Shown in pieces: positions 51,453-63,781 of a stretch of 64,000 nt of DNA. Within the stretch, counting starts at the first letter, position 1. The number at the start of each line of letters is the position of its first letter. The DNA is taken from NCBI GenBank assembly GCA_003344405.1, contig NOWV01000113.1, positions 183,125 to 247,124 on the forward strand. The letters are read 5' to 3'. The position numbers and the translations under genes were made by a program. The notes beneath the pieces are model-generated. The model was not told where the DNA came from. It did not search any database and saw nothing but the letters and a program-made list of their open reading frames with translations. Source of the stretch: Trichoplax sp. H2. Lineage: Eukaryota; Placozoa; Uniplacotomia; Trichoplacea.

Positions 51453-54400
51453 CTAGGCATCAGGTTGATGTTTATTGGAGTCTGTAATATTTCTGCATCC
51501 CACACTACCTCTTCGGCTTTTCTTACGTTTTATTGCATCATTAATTCTTTGTATTAGTCTGATCGTTAAAATGATGGAGTAAACGGCAGTAACTGCTGCC
51601 ATCATAAACGTCCAGCGATAGCATTTTAAGCCGTAACAGGTTAAACCATCACCTGGTCTGATGTAGAACTGGTAAATTGCTGCAAAAACACGTTGATAAA
51701 CGATTGTACCTGTTGCAGTACTTAGCATCATCCAACCCCAATTCCAACCAAAATTTCTGGTACCAAATAACTCACTTATCATAGTTGGTGTCAAACACCA
51801 AATCGATCCGAAGGAAGCTCCAATAACGATTGAATTCAATACTAATACAGCATAACTACCCAGGAAAAACATTGAAATAAATTGCATAACAGCTAATAGT
51901 ATCAACCAGAAAAGTAAAATAGTAGCTCGAGGGACTCTGTGAATAAGTCGGTCAGAGACGTAACCTGCGATAATACGGGCAACACAACTTGCCACAGGCG
52001 TTAAAGTCGATAGGAATCCATTATCTTTACCTAAATGAAAAGACTCTAAAATAGATGAGACGTTATTCATATAAGTCAAACCAACACCACCACCAATATT
52101 AGCAATCCAAAATATATATTGGAAATCAAGATTGATTAGAATGGAAAAGCCACCCATATCACCAAGGATAGCGTCATCAGTATCTTTATCAGGTTCAAAG
52201 CATGAGTCATTCGATTTAGTTGATACACTATCTTGTGTACATACATTCACTGATAAAATTTCTTCATCAGGAGGTAATAATTTTAAGAAGATCATTGCTA
52301 AAATATTAACAATGACGATTACAATTGCACACATTAAGAAGAATCCCTTGAGATTCTGTTTTTCTTCGTCGCCATTATCATGTCCGTTAACAAATGAACC
52401 TGCGTAGATACCAGCAAATATTGCCGCACTACCACCATACATTGCATCTACGCAACCAACCACGGTTCCTCGTAGCCGAAGAGGATAATTATTGATTGTC
52501 GTCATTAAGCACGCCATGTATGTTATGGTGCTTCCTTGGCCTAAACAGTTGATAGTTACAGTTTGTTGGTATATTAATAAAAAAGAAAGAATTAAATCTT
52601 CACATTAAGTAGTCATACTCTTCTAGACTCCACAAGTAACGCCTGTTGTGATGATAGCATGTAAAATTGTAAATCACTTGTATATGTTACGTGTTTTTAA
52701 TGTCAGTTTGGTGCAATAGTTGTCATGGTAAATTAATAATGATATTTGTATAAAAGATAGCGATAGTCTCCTAATAACTCGTATTTATAACATATCTTTC
52801 ACGTTTCACCTCGAAATGAAGTCAGACAGACTTGCCTTCAATTATAATTATTGGACAAACTTACATCGACTATATGCTACGTTACAGCATACTCGTACAT
52901 GCAAGTAATATATTGTCCGTTCACTCCCACTTTTAATTTTAACCTATTGTAGTATTAGTAAGCCTTGCATACAATAGCAGCGAATGATATATTCACGTTT
53001 ATAGATACTTGTTTGGCACTACGTTGCCTAAATTATAGGGTTCAAGAAAGTATTGTTGCTCACAGTGTTTCAGTGTCATAGTATAGATTATGGTACAGCG
53101 CCTCTACTGATTGTGAGCCTTTTAGAAGGGTAGTTATTATGCGTTATAGTAGCAGTACTATTCTTACTAGATCTTTCGACAGATAAGGGTGGAAACTGTA
53201 GAAGTAACTCAAAGTAAGTGCTTTACGTTAGACTAGTAAATTTGTCAGTAAGTAGTCCATGACAATACTGTAGACCAGTGTCCTTAAAAGGCAACCCGAA
53301 ACCCGACTCGAGGCGGGATTCGGGTGAAGAATTTCTGTAGCGATACAGTGTTTGTCTAGTGATTGCACTTATTTCGGGTTAGAAAATCAACAATTTGATC
53401 GGGTTCGGGTTACGTTTTCACTCCATTGGAGGACTCTGCTGTAGACTGTTAGAGGGTAAGACTCGGTATCTCCACGGCCGATTCTAAGTCGAACTGCAAT
53501 TTTCTCGTGCTCAACTGAATGGGACTGAGTCGTGAAGATAGCTAGCTAGTTAAGACTCAAGAGTACATTTTTATAACCGTAATTCAAGTACTTTAAATGT
53601 AGATAATGCCCAAAGGGCTTGGTTGTTGTTGAAAAATTACTGTAAGCGCAAAATCTTATTAAATGTCATTATTCAATCATAAGCAATACGTACCGACAAT
53701 AAAGTAGAAGAGACATTGCCAACCGTACGCTGTAGAGAAGTAATCTTTGAGTAAAACACTCATCCACATTAGCATGTATCCTGAGCTGTAAACAATCAGA
53801 CCCAGGAAGGCAGTCCACTTCGGACCGTATCGATTGAAGAATATTCCTACCGGAAATCCTATGCAGGTGCCGACATTTCCCATTGCCGAAATTGTTTCAA
53901 CTGTGGTGTCCATTAGAAAGTAACATAATAAGATAAAATAGCATACGTATACATTAATTAAGTTAAACCAACAGTTATATATACAGCACTAGATTGCAAT
54001 TTATTAACATTCTTATAACTACATCGAATCATTTTGTACGCCTGAATATTTATTTCTTTCACATGAAACATACGAACTCTTTTAACTATGACATAATAAT
54101 AATAATAAATACATTATTATGCATAATTAAATAGCGAAACTTCAATCGTTCAAATAGCTACCTAAGCACTACTGTATATCTGATGATATACAACATTTTA
54201 AAAGTTTCAATTTGCACGATTGTTATGAAATTACCCATTTACTAACTATTCCACTGCATTAGCTACAGCTCAAGCTCCAGACTGCACAGTGCACAGCCCT
54301 AGCCTTTCTGCAACCTTAGAAGGTCAATGAGGATTCTAGACTTAGGAGTGGTGCAATTAATAATATTTTTTTAAATATAAGAACTTACGCGTATGATTAA

Positions 54401-54805
54401 TTAATTAATTTTTACTACTAATATGATTAGGTCTATTCTAAACATTACTGCTACTATATTGATATTCAATCTATAACTATAGATTGAATACAATATATTA
54501 CCGTGATCGCATCGTATACTGTAATAATTGGCCGTTAAGCAAAACATTGCAGAAAAGACTAGACTTTAACATAAATACAGCAAAGTAAAGTACGCTACAT
54601 GTACATTTGATACAATATGGATTATATTATTCCTTTGCAAGTACTGACCTTCCGATTGATCGTAACCGAAAGTCTTCTTGAAGGCTGGCTCAAAGGCACT
54701 AAAAGCATACAATGTACCACTTATCGCCATACCCATCAAAGCGACTATAAACGCTGTCGTTCGCCGAATCATCACTCGATCATATCGGATCCTTGATAAA
54801 TCCAT
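51453..54805 (-). CDS. Major facilitator superfamily transporter, nodulin-like/NFD4 type
   Basis: Exons (5' to 3'): 54649-54805, 53694-53900, 51453-52540. Phases close to 483 aa. The first helix, AISGTLYAFSAFEPAFKKTFGYDQSE, has the GTxYAFSxxxPxxKxxxGYxQ pattern of nodulin-like MFS proteins. NRYGPKW after helix 2 and SDRLIHR in the second half are the two MFS A-loops. About 12 membrane helices can be drawn, with a long acidic cytoplasmic loop (about residues 200-240) between halves. The ISELFGTRNFGWNWGW segment fits the C-terminal half of NFD4-like carriers. The substrate is unknown; relatives carry organic anions or metals. The N-terminal lengths were set by ATG 54805 and clear donors. Confidence 0.88.
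53294..53411. repeat. CGGGTT-rich inverted repeat in MFS intron
   Basis: ACCCGAAACCCG (53294-53305) and CGGGATTCGGGT (53314-53325) pair as an 11-of-12 stem around an 8-base loop. Further CGGGTT copies follow at 53375-53380 and CGGGTTCGGGTT at 53400-53411. The GC content contrasts sharply with the AT-rich surroundings. It lies in the second intron of the MFS gene. Confidence 0.55.
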
Positions 54806-55931
54806 AATTACTTGTATTTATCAAGCTTAAAGCAAGCGTAATTATAAGATTAGGAAAAAGATAAGTGCTTGTAAATCTACTCTATCTATCTACAGGAATG
54901 AATGATACACCTAGGTTTAAGGTTATAACAAGGACTGTACGACCTGCGAAGGCGCCTTGTACAGTATGTACAGTACACAATGTACTGTACAGTACTGTAC
55001 AGTACTGTATAGTAGAATGAAAAGCTTAATTAAAGTACTGATACAATACACATACACTACAGTACAGTACACTACTTGACCAGACTCACTTTCAACTATA
55101 TTATAGTACAGTGTAGTTGTTTACCTTTACCTCTATGGTATACAGTATTTGCATACTAAACTCATGATAATCACGCTTCAAATCCCAAAGCCTGCAATGC
55201 TGGAAGTTTTATTTGCCGTTTGAACTTGACAGGACTTTACTGTACAGTACACTGTACAGTATGTAGATTCAACTACTGTAATGCACATGTCTGAGGGGTC
55301 TGCTATACTGTACAGTACAAAGTTTTTATACGCGATTGTAAAGTACATACTGTACACTGTACTGTATTGTACTGTATGCTGGTTAACTTTAACCTTTTCT
55401 GCTTTGACCTTACTATTATTATTATTATACAGTACAGTATATTTTACCTAAGGTATAAAATGTTTGTGTACCGTGATATAGTACAGTACACTGTTATACT
55501 GTAATAGTAGGTTGCGTATATGAAACAGAGGATTTGCATTTCATCAGGCAGTGCTAGTCACCACTCACTCAGAGATAATCAGTCGTCAATACCATCGTTA
55601 CAGTCAGATGGCATGAAAGTTACTCCAGTCTCCAACAGTGATAGACCTAGAAATTCTCTAAGACAGCAGTCTATTAATTGGCTTTGGTTGCTTTTCAACA
55701 TCATTTATAGTTGTTACTAAATTATAAAAATTGAAAAATTATTTATTGTACCGGCATATACGTACAGTGCAATAGTGTATAACATACTGCGGTATTATAC
55801 TGTACAGGACAGTTTATTCCTACTGGTGTTGCCGTATTTCTTCGCTTTAATCATCACTTTTTTGGAATGGTAACATTGATTTGAACATTAACACACCAGT
55901 TGGTCTTGTTAAGCATATTGTGGATACCAAT
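54806..55931. promoter_or_regulatory. Divergent intergenic region MFS / ZDHHC with GTAC islands
   Basis: Both flanking genes start here and point apart. GTAC islands cluster at about 54958-55013, 55061-55122, 55238-55262, 55303-55320, 55345-55380 and 55428-55500, with a last TATACTGTACAGGACAG near 55798-55814. A short (ATT)n run precedes 55430. No TATA box at a fitting distance was found. Confidence 0.45.
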
Positions 55932-58900
55932 ATGAGAACTAAAAGCAAACGCTGGTTTATCAATGATTCATGTGGAATTTGTTGTGTAGTATTTACGTAT
56001 CTTCTGATCTTCTTTGCCGAATGCGTAGTCCTCTTTGTGACTCTGCTTCCAGAATCCTCAACTTCTTCTACGGTGCATGCAATCATATATAATGTTCTAA
56101 TCATCTTAGCTGTAGCGGCTCATTATAAGACCATGGTAACTGACCCAGTAAGTTTTAAAATTACCTTTACAAAACGGTGTAAAATACTGTAGACATACAG
56201 TACTGTATATTCAAACGGTTCTGATTATCATAATGACAATATTTTTATAGCTTCATTGTATCAAATTTGACACCATTTACACCGCGTCATAAGTGATATA
56301 TTATAGACGTAGAATTCTTGCTATATAAACGTAATTAGTAATCACCATGATGATGTTCATCCAAGACCGACGATGAATTACTAATATGCTGTCGTGCGAG
56401 TAGTTGCCCTAATCACTATCGTTCCTGGTGCAGTGTTTAAATGCCCAGGTCCTTACATGGACCGTGACATTTATAGTTATACTGTACGCATATGCAGTGG
56501 TAGTTCACAGAGATTTACAGTATAGTACGACAAAGTAACATATTAATGTAGAATTACTTTTACTTTTAAGTGTACGCAACATACATTTTAATGCTGCATA
56601 AAATGTTATATACTGTAGATCGTTGTTATAGTACTGTAAATTTTAAACCTTAATTCTTCTACCAAGATATCAAAAATCAGAAAATTTATTCCCCTTAATG
56701 TTACTGTATCCGTGTACAGTATAGTGTATATGTTTCTGTTACACTGCACACATCTGTATACAAACTATTATAGTGATACTGTCAGTATTGCCAGTACCCG
56801 GTGTACTGAACACTTTTACAGTACTGTACAACGTAAGGTTTGCTGCAGTGGTTTTACTTACTCGCTGTACACCTGTAACCGGTGAATTTGATAATTAGCA
56901 ATTTAGGGTAAAACCACGGAACACTAAAAAGAAATTAGTCCGTGGTAAAACGGACAGTCGTGTACTACTAAATACATCGATGCAATTTAGTAGTCCATGA
57001 TACAGTACAGTAATTTTAAGAACAAATTAACATGTGGCAAACTCTGATTTCTTGGAGATATGTCTATGTACTGTAATTATGAAAAGGGATGGCCTTCATA
57101 GGCCTCTATAATCATATTATTTTGGTATTCAACAGATGGCCTGGATAGCATTATGTTCAGCTCAGTATAATTTAAGAATAATTATTATAATAATTTGTTT
57201 AATTTCATTCACAGGCCTTTGTTTATATTATATAAATTGTAGAGTACTGCCAGCACACTACGCTCTACTACTTTAGTGTACGAGCAATACCATAGTTATG
57301 GATCCATGGATATCATGGCATTTTAATCTTTAACTGATAGGCGGCATTACAGATGGCAGGAGTGCTAATTAGTAGCCTAGTTTTGTTACTAAATTTACTT
57401 CACTAAGAGGTGTTATGAGTGTCGTAAAAGCTGGCATTTCTTGATTAATGTAAAAGATAGAAATGAATGATGTTGAGTACTGTACCTGTAAAAAGGAATG
57501 ACGTTTGCTCACTTGATATGCTCGTAAATTTATCCTGAATAGGGTGCAGTACCAATCGGAAATGCAACGCCAGAAGCATTAAGAAATCTGAGAGATAATG
57601 GCAGTTTTCGTGATATGGTAGTCGTGAAATGTGTAAAGTGTGAATGTATAAAACCTGAGAGGGCGCATCATTGTAGGTAGGAATGAGATTTGTGAATCTG
57701 TTCATCAAGATATAGCGTTGTACAGTATTACAAATCGCTGTTATATTAGATTACGCTGCCGCTCAGGTACTAATAACTGTATTATCTGTCTTCATATTTC
57801 AGAGTTTGCAACCGTTGTATCCGGTAAGACTTTAATATTGTTGGGCTCTTGTATTCATATTTATGTTTACGTAGCATAACACTCTTTTACGTGACAAAAA
57901 GCAGCATTTGCAATACAAAATGTAAATCAACACTGATGTATCGCAATATTCGCATCTCGAATCATAGAGCTATCAGAAATGTCTTAGTTCTATTTTGAAT
58001 TTATTGCAACTTTTTTTTATTTAGTCATTGGTTATTCTTTAACGTGTTTCTAATTAAGTTTGATTGTTATACGAGTATATCTGAATACTATATTACATTA
58101 AAATGTACCGAAAAACTTATTCTTCTCCATATCATTATCTAACGATTCTTGAATGTATCATTATAATGCTAATGTAGAAAAATGGATCATCATTGTCCTT
58201 GGTAAGTGTTTTAGTTTCAGCATGAATTTAACTCTTTACCGGCTATCTGAAGACAAGTGCCTTAACATAACTTAATCTTAATTTTTCGCTATGTCAATGT
58301 AACTCTGCATCTAGGGTTAATAACTGTGTTGGAGAGTACAACCAAAAATATTTCGTTTTGTTTACGGTAAGTTTCACTGTAATAGATCAATACGTGAAAT
58401 TCATTATAGATTAAAGAATATATTCATACAGTTTTGACCAAATATATGATCATCAGGTGATTGAATGTCAATTTTTAGAAAGATCTACAGTTTACGATTT
58501 GTTTTGCTTTACTTGCAGATGTATATATGCTTATCCTCAATTTATTCGATATTCCTGGGTATTCGGCATTTTATTATTTGCCATAGTATCGAGGCTAGAA
58601 GTAAGTTAGGTTTAATAGCTTTTAGTATTATTGCAAGTCGATTCTAAAACTGTAGGGATAGTGCTTCCTGGATTTAAAAGCTGTCTTCCAATTTACACAG
58701 ACTGTAAGCCATTTTCGCTGCCCGCAACCATCGTCTTTGTTGTTGCATTATTATTCGAAGGCCTACTTTTCGGACTTTTTACACTGATAATGTGGTCTTC
58801 TCAGATGTATGCAATAGCTAATGATGAAACGGTCGGTCTCTTTGCTTAATACGTATGTTATTAAGTTCCTTATGAGCTTGCTATGGCATATTTATTCATT

Positions 58901-59216
58901 TTGTAAATATGATACACATTTAGGGCATTGAAGCTCTAAAAAGTAATAAGGATGGAGTTCAAAAGAAGGCTTGGTACGATTGCTATTACTATAAATTCAC
59001 TACAGCGGCAACGTTAATCTCTATAAATATTTTGATCAGAAGGACTTTTTTATCAAAGATCAATATACGATGAAACTTTGCAATTTTTTTAAAAATTAAT
59101 TTAGGCTTATGAACTTTAAAGAAGTCTTTGGTGGGTCATTTTCACTTCTATGGTTTTCTCCTTTTAATTCAGTTCATTACAGGGGGAAAGAAGATGCAAT
59201 GCATTACATAGTGTAG
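55932..59216 (+). CDS. DHHC palmitoyltransferase, ZDHHC3/ZDHHC7 (GODZ) type
   Basis: Exons: 55932-56147, 57543-57676, 57803-57823, 58178-58201, 58315-58366, 58519-58600, 58638-58831, 58924-58973, 59105-59216. Phases close to 294 aa. Helices 1-2 come first, then TDP. The Cys-rich zinc domain follows: [44 protein letters not shown] is split over four exons with the catalytic DHHC at residues 127-130. Helices 3-4 come next, then the TTxE-like region DETGIEALK and a C terminus FSLLWFSPF...YIV typical of Golgi ZDHHC3/7. It S-acylates membrane proteins at the Golgi. The frame is open upstream to 55851 without an ATG, so the start is the first Met (MRTKSKRW); a missing upstream exon would restore the usual extra 40 residues. 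Confidence 0.92.
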
Positions 59217-60655
59217 TTGACGCTACAGTTTTGTATTTGGCAACTCTTCGTCATAAGCGGTTACTAGAGGGCGCATGGTAGCCTGCTACAGACGTCTATT
59301 TCCTCTAAATAGGAGTAAATTTCGCTGAATTATAGATATATATTGTTACCGAGGGTACAATTCTTTTATGATAAATAATTTCAAAAACATACTATTTTTA
59401 AGACTCAGTAATTGGTACAGTACGGTACTAGTTTTATCGCGACATTGATAGATTTTTAGATTTTTTACAGTATCATTCTGTATTTCGCCGGGGACTCGCA
59501 TGTTTGGCAATGAAAAGCCGAAAGAACGTATCAGATATTGTTGGAAATATCGTTAATATGATGTAACGATTTATTTAACAATAACACGCTATGCTAACCT
59601 TATGTAATCCGTACCAGATACGTATTTATTACTATTGTAGTGATTAAAAGTTCGTAGAAGAGACCTATAGCATACGATGCGGATAAGTTCCAGTACTATC
59701 TTGTTACGATATTTGAGGTATCATTGAAAACACTTGCGAACATTGCAAATTTGAGTTGTAGTATATGCACCGTAGTTTCGCTATTTCATTTCACGGATTT
59801 GTTGTGGTGTAAAGAGCTGTTTCGATATTGTAGCCCTAAAATTAATTATTTTAAATTAATTATTATGTATAGACGCTTATTGCTGCACATTCCGTTCAAT
59901 GTAACTCGGCTATGAAAGATGTACAGTAGATGATACTAGAGGTAGACTGTAGAGCTTACAGAATCTCTTTTATTTGTACTACTAGTATCTGTGCATTTTG
60001 TATCCAAATCAAATCAATAAAATGTTAGGAACTCATAAAGGAAATGCGAACATTACATCAAGAAATTACAACGTGACAGTGAATAAACAATTGAAGTGGT
60101 AGTACTACAGCTGGTGCGTGATAGTAGATATCTTCAATATGTAATAGTTGTATGCATTTGCAGTATATGCCTAAATCCATATCACCCTAATTAAGCAGAG
60201 TGGGGATTGAGTTTGAGTTAGCTAGACAACGGGAGTATAGTATACTGTACGCTTACAATACAGATTGTAAGATACGGCCAACTGTGATAAGGCGTCTAGT
60301 AACTGTTGTCACATGCATATAAAGGCATACGTATAATGCAATCAGGATCGGATTTCAGTAATTTCGTCGTCATGCGGCATAGACGATACCCGTACAGCAA
60401 ACCATCGTTCGTGCAATACGATTAGAAACGAATCCTGGGTACTAATCTCTGGAAGTAGTCACAACTATTCGAGAACGTGATTGTTTTTATTGCGAATCAC
60501 CAATTCTGGGTTTGAAGATTTATTTGGATGAGAAATAGCGCTACAATAAAATATATATACATTATTTTCCATTTATAAATCAAGCTGTACAGTATAACCT
60601 CCTCTTACAAAGTTATGGTAATGACTAATTTAATGTGAATGGGAAATCTTTGTTG
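59217..60655. other. Spacer between convergent ZDHHC and TMEM42 genes
   Basis: No gene or repeat was recognised. The two flanking genes end here from opposite sides. Confidence 0.45.
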
Positions 60656-61982
60656 CTAGTCAATATGAACGCGTGTTTCCTTAGTCTCAACATGACAACG
60701 GTCGCTATGAATGATACCTAATCCTACAATCATTAAAAATGCTCCTAAGCACCACATCTTCGATAGGTATTCCTTGAATATGACATAGCCTAAAAGAGCC
60801 TAAATATAAAGAAGCAATTAATGTGCAGTAGCTCGTGATTTAGAGGATTTTGATGCAAAAGATCTTATAACAGTTTTAATTACTACAAAAATAATGTTAA
60901 TAGACCAAAAATAGTAATTAACAACAGGCAGTGCTAAAAACAGGCAAATTAATTTGTAATAAGACGTGAAGAACATAAATGCTAGTATTAATGCTTAACT
61001 ATAAATAGTCAACACAACGCACATTATACTTTTCGGAACCATAATAAAATGGATTGACGATATATGCATATCGAAACGGATCAACATGACACCTGAATAT
61101 CAGTGATTTGTAACTGTTCGATTTAAAATTGTACTCTACGTTGAATACCCAGGGTATAGTCAATTAGTCATACAAAAATTCTAAACGTTATGAAACTTCA
61201 CAGTTATTATTCGTACTTACACTCGCTATGAAATTGATGGCACTGCTTATGACTGTAGCTTGTAAAGAAGTGCGGAATTGATTTAAAGCTTTGACGAAAA
61301 AGGTCCACATAATTGCATTCGATAGAAAAAATCCTCCTATACAGATTGCCCTCAGACACCACCAAATCTAACGCACAATACCATGTGTAAATAACAGATT
61401 ACCCTTAATGAATACGTATATTGACACGCATTTCATTTACTATACTGTAGATTGCAACAATTTCGGACTTGATCACATTATGTACAATGTGGGATAGAAT
61501 TATCATTTTGGTAAGTTAAATTCACATTCATAGCAAGCCTGATTCTAGCTTCAATTTCCAACAGCTGTACAATAGTAACTTAAATTCTACAAATCTATCA
61601 ACAAAACAATACAGTAGGAATTATGTTCATGTTGGTGACGGCGTGAAAGCTGTAAAGAAGTTAATGGTACACAAGACTTATCAGCTGTTGCGTCTTCTCA
61701 GAAATTACTGTGGCCATGGTACTTGGCATATTCTTAAACTGTACCCTACCGTTTTGCACTACATATCGTATTCTGTAAAATACTTAAGCTAATCTGGGAA
61801 AGATAGGCACCAGCATAGTGCATCAAAAGCTATACCTTAGTACAGTTTTTCGATGAAATTTCTATCCAAGCAGTACAAAGATAATCCTTCATGATATGAT
61901 CGTCATAGAAGGCTAATTTCATAAACATTGATGCAAAGGCAGCACTTAGGCCAGCCAATGAGGCCAATAGAAAGCCTAACAT
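60656..61982 (-). CDS. TMEM42: TMEM42-like four-helix membrane protein
   Basis: Exons (5' to 3'): 61836-61982, 61221-61367, 60656-60799, all phase 0, giving 145 aa (vertebrate TMEM42 is about 159). The order of segments matches: LAGLSAAFASMFMKLAFY, a second helix ending in NAIMWTFFVKAL, ATVISSAINFIASALLGYVIF, and WCLGAFLMIVGLGIIHSDR. It is half of an EamA/drug-metabolite-transporter fold with four helices, so it may act as a dimer. The function of the family is not known to me. The start is the ATG at 61982; the frame stays open upstream, without a better-placed Met, up to about 62087. Confidence 0.87.
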
Positions 61983-62262
61983 CGTACTGTCCAATATTGC
62001 TAACGGAAAAGTACTTCTTACTGTATGATACGAGTGGGTGTAGGGTATTTCCGGCAGTGTACTAATTTTGTTCCAATAGATCAACAAATGGCTGACTTTA
62101 ATGTTAGCGATGGAACGAGCACAGAGTTTCCTGTTTCCTTTTTACCTCTATGCATGTGAGCGCAAGCGTAGTACCAAAAGAGCATGCAAAAGTTTCCTAT
62201 TTGATTATGTCATGAGTGAACGGTGGTGAACAGGCGTAATTGCAACCCGTGGGATTTTTGCT

Positions 62263-62352
62263 ACCCGGGTACCTCGTTTCCTACCATCAATATAAAAATT
62301 GCCCGGGTACATATTGTACCCGGGTATTTTAACCAAGTATGGAAACCCGGGT
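62263..62352. repeat. Cluster of four ACCCGGGT-type palindromes
   Basis: ACCCGGGT occurs at 62263-62270, 62318-62325 and 62345-62352, with GCCCGGGT at 62301-62308. Related AACCCGTGGG (62244) and AAACCCGTG (62402) lie just outside. Such GC-rich octamers are very rare in this AT-rich window. Confidence 0.7.
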
Positions 62353-62705
62353 GCAATCTCTATAAGTAGCTTCAGGCATGCAATAGTGTACTGTACCGTA
62401 TGAAACCCGTGATGACTGTAGCAAGTAGCAACTACGTATTCACTGTTCATTCATGACATAATCAAATAGGGAACTTTGAGAAGCAGGAGCTTGTTTGTAC
62501 GAGAACTTTCCTGTTCGAAGTCGTTGATAAATGAAGTGAAATCTTTTTCTGTACAGTACTTAACAATAACAGCAGATTTACTGGTACAGGAGGATGCAGG
62601 AAATCCGAAATTTATGTCAAAGGGAACAATACTCATACAGTACCTATTCGGTGTAGAGTACAGTACAGTATACTATATCGTCATCTAAAGTCAGATCTAC
62701 CAACT

Positions 62706-62963
62706 ACTGTACTGTACTGTACAATGTACAGTACATTAACGAGGAGATTCGATCACCATTGAATGAATGTACAGTACAGTGACCATGTGACGGACGTACA
62801 GTACTGTATCTCACGGTACTATACAGTACATGTACTGTAGTCTACAGAACTACAGTACTGTACTGTACTGTAGTGTACTGTACAGTAACTGATCGCTTAT
62901 ACTGTACACTTGTACAGTATTGTATTATACTGTACAGTACTGTACACCTACAGTACAGTACGT
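62706..62963. repeat. Largest GTAC palindromic island, upstream of RAB2
   Basis: About 260 bases consisting mainly of overlapping TACTGTACTGTAC, TGTACAGTA and CTACAGTACTG words interrupted by short unique pieces. It reads alike on both strands and can fold into many alternative hairpins. Confidence 0.75.
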
Positions 62964-63735
62964 ATTACGTAGACTACCATTACCATGCCTCAGGTACGGT
63001 GCAACTACCAGTCGGGTAGGCGGAAGAGACAAGAGAAGTTACGGTTGAAAAGAGAGTGTGGCTCTTTGCGTTACATACAGTACTTTATAGTACAGTACTG
63101 TCGCCAGATTGCCTGCATCCCTCACTGTACAGTATAGTACTTTCACTTGTGCACTAGTGGTACAGTACAGTATACTGTAATAACATGATAGAATGTGAAA
63201 AGAAAAGGTTTCTTGTTCAAAATGCCAAAAGCATAGAAAACTTGACATGACACTTGATTTTATTGTGCCACGAGACGGAGTCATTCAGCGCGCAGTACTT
63301 TGTACTGTTGATCTTGTTCTCAGGATACTGTACACTGTAAGTGATTCATTGCTGCAGTACTGGAGGTACTGTTGATGGTTGATGCTCTAGGGAATAGTGC
63401 GCTGTCCAGTAAAGTACTGGACTGTCTTGACTGATTCTTCTTACAAAAGCGTCATCATCCAAGTACTGTACTGTACAGTGTACTGTATTTGCTGCTACTT
63501 CTGTCAAGAACAGACTGTACAGTACTGCACAAGTACAGTACCAAGAGTACCATGGTGACGTAGTAAGTACGGTCAGTTACTCAGGCTGCGACGTCGTACT
63601 GACTCTCTTTTACAGCGCTGTGGACGTATTTCAACCAACCTTATTGATCATCGGTTTAATCTGGATCGTTTTACTCGCCGTTACAAAGCGAAAAATTTCT
63701 CGACATTTAGATTTTGTTTTATCGAATTATAGACT

Positions 63736-63781
63736 ATGAGTTACGCATACTTATTTAAGTATATCATCATAGGTGATACTG
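63736..63781 (+). CDS. RAB2: RAB2 small GTPase, first coding exon only (gene runs off the window)
   Basis: ATG at 63736 opens MSYAYLFKYIIIGDTG, followed by a consensus donor GTAAGT in phase 1. This differs from the animal RAB2 N terminus at a single residue, and the exon stops inside the P-loop (GDTG, with VGKS expected next). The rest of the gene is beyond position 64000; no further exon is seen before the edge. RAB2 acts in ER-Golgi and Golgi-lysosome traffic. Confidence in identity is high despite the short match, because the sequence before the P-loop is distinctive for RAB2. Confidence 0.85.

Larger units (their letters stand above)
61983..63735. other. Repeat-rich spacer upstream of RAB2
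   Basis: No gene seen. Four CCCGGG palindromes lie in 90 bases at 62263-62352. The largest GTAC field of the window covers about 62706-62963, with further islands at 63078-63180, 63296-63350 and 63462-63545, ending about 190 bases before the RAB2 start codon. Confidence 0.6.

Noticed and set aside
55851-55931. Open frame upstream of the ZDHHC start, with TTG as a possible start
   Set aside because: No ATG and no acceptor site in front; a TTG start is not expected in an animal.
62205-62450. 81-codon minus-strand frame over the CCCGGG cluster
   Set aside because: No protein-like composition; the frame is explained by the GC-rich palindromes and chance.
48271-63545. GTAC islands considered as a CRISPR array or regular satellite
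   Set aside because: No constant repeat-spacer period and no unit length; words overlap irregularly.
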